From contig DCDV01000019.1 in NCBI GenBank assembly GCA_002316595.1, positions 10,777-17,798 of the forward strand: a DNA stretch of 7,022 bases, read 5' to 3'. Of the stretch, positions 6,903-7,022 are shown in pieces. The notes below the pieces were generated by a model that was not told the DNA's origin, did not search any database, and was given only the letters and a program-made list of their open reading frames with translations. Within the stretch, counting starts at the first letter, position 1. Every line of letters begins with the position of its first letter. Both the position numbers and the translations under genes were made by a program. The DNA comes from Mageeibacillus sp. UBA1046 (GTDB lineage Bacteria > Bacillota > Clostridia > Saccharofermentanales > DTU023).

Positions 6903-7022
6903 AATTAACCAATCCCTAATCCCTTATCTATTCAACAAAATTCATTTAGCAAAATACTCACGCATCGGCTGTCGGATAACAAATAGTTTAGCGGCGAAGG
7001 CGCTTATTATTGCTGTAAGCTT
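6903..7022 (-). promoter_or_regulatory. Upstream region of the fusion gene; no clear promoter
   Basis: This 120-nt non-coding stretch must carry the leader, and probably the promoter, of the minus-strand fusion gene. Read on the minus strand, it has an AT-rich zone (about 6925-6955) and a tandem AGGGATT pair (about 6911-6924) whose nearer AGGG is the only Shine-Dalgarno candidate, 11 nt from the ATG. I found no -35/-10 pair with good matches and proper spacing, and no coding frame reaches the window edge convincingly. Confidence 0.3.

Noticed and set aside
3514..6990. 12-nt inverted match between 3514-3525 (TAAACTATTTGT) and 6979-6990
   Set aside because: About one or more inverted matches of this length are expected by chance in a 7-kb window, and the sites share no other context.
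7017..7022. Window ends exactly on a HindIII site (AAGCTT), hinting at a cloning junction
   Set aside because: Other AAGCTT sites occur inside the window (near 1893 and 3368), so it is not a complete-digest fragment; the coincidence carries no biological meaning.

Overview
The window looks like chromosomal DNA from a low- to mid-G+C Gram-positive-type bacterium (Firmicutes, probably a Clostridia or Negativicutes lineage). The basis is the strong GGAGG ribosome binding sites, a heterodimeric ABC exporter pair resembling Bacillus YheI/YheH (BmrC/BmrD), an acyl-CoA synthetase half resembling Bacillus YngI, and compact gene spacing. Base composition looks close to half G+C by eye. The genus cannot be named from sequence alone.

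Layout. Positions 1-1584 (+) hold the 3' part of an ABC exporter half-transporter whose N-terminus lies outside the window. It overlaps by 14 nt a second, complete half-transporter (1571-3391, +). Their nucleotide-binding motifs are complementary: the first has Asp at the catalytic Glu position and Gln at the H-loop His but an intact LSGGQ. The second has an intact Glu and His but a variant LSSGQ. They should therefore form one heterodimer with one competent and one degenerate ATP site. Positions 3392-3623 are non-coding by the simplest reading. They hold a four-copy 24-nt imperfect tandem repeat directly after the exporter stop codon, a rho-independent terminator, and a perfect 8-bp hairpin in the leader of the next gene.

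Positions 3624-4382 (+) encode a 252-residue predicted (beta/alpha)8-barrel protein of unknown function. Convergent to it, 4419-6902 (-) encodes an 827-residue two-domain protein: an N-terminal sugar-phosphate isomerase/epimerase-like TIM barrel with its likely metal ligands intact, fused to a complete AMP-forming acyl-CoA synthetase. The last 120 nt (6903-7022) hold only the upstream region of that gene.

The exporter pair is one functional unit. The barrel protein is separated from it by a terminator, and no clear pathway joins it to the convergent fusion enzyme. The points most worth following up are the codon-length repeat block behind the exporter stop codon and the isomerase/acyl-CoA-synthetase fusion. 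I saw no mobile element, CRISPR array, tRNA or rRNA, and nothing that clearly amounts to a new multi-gene system.
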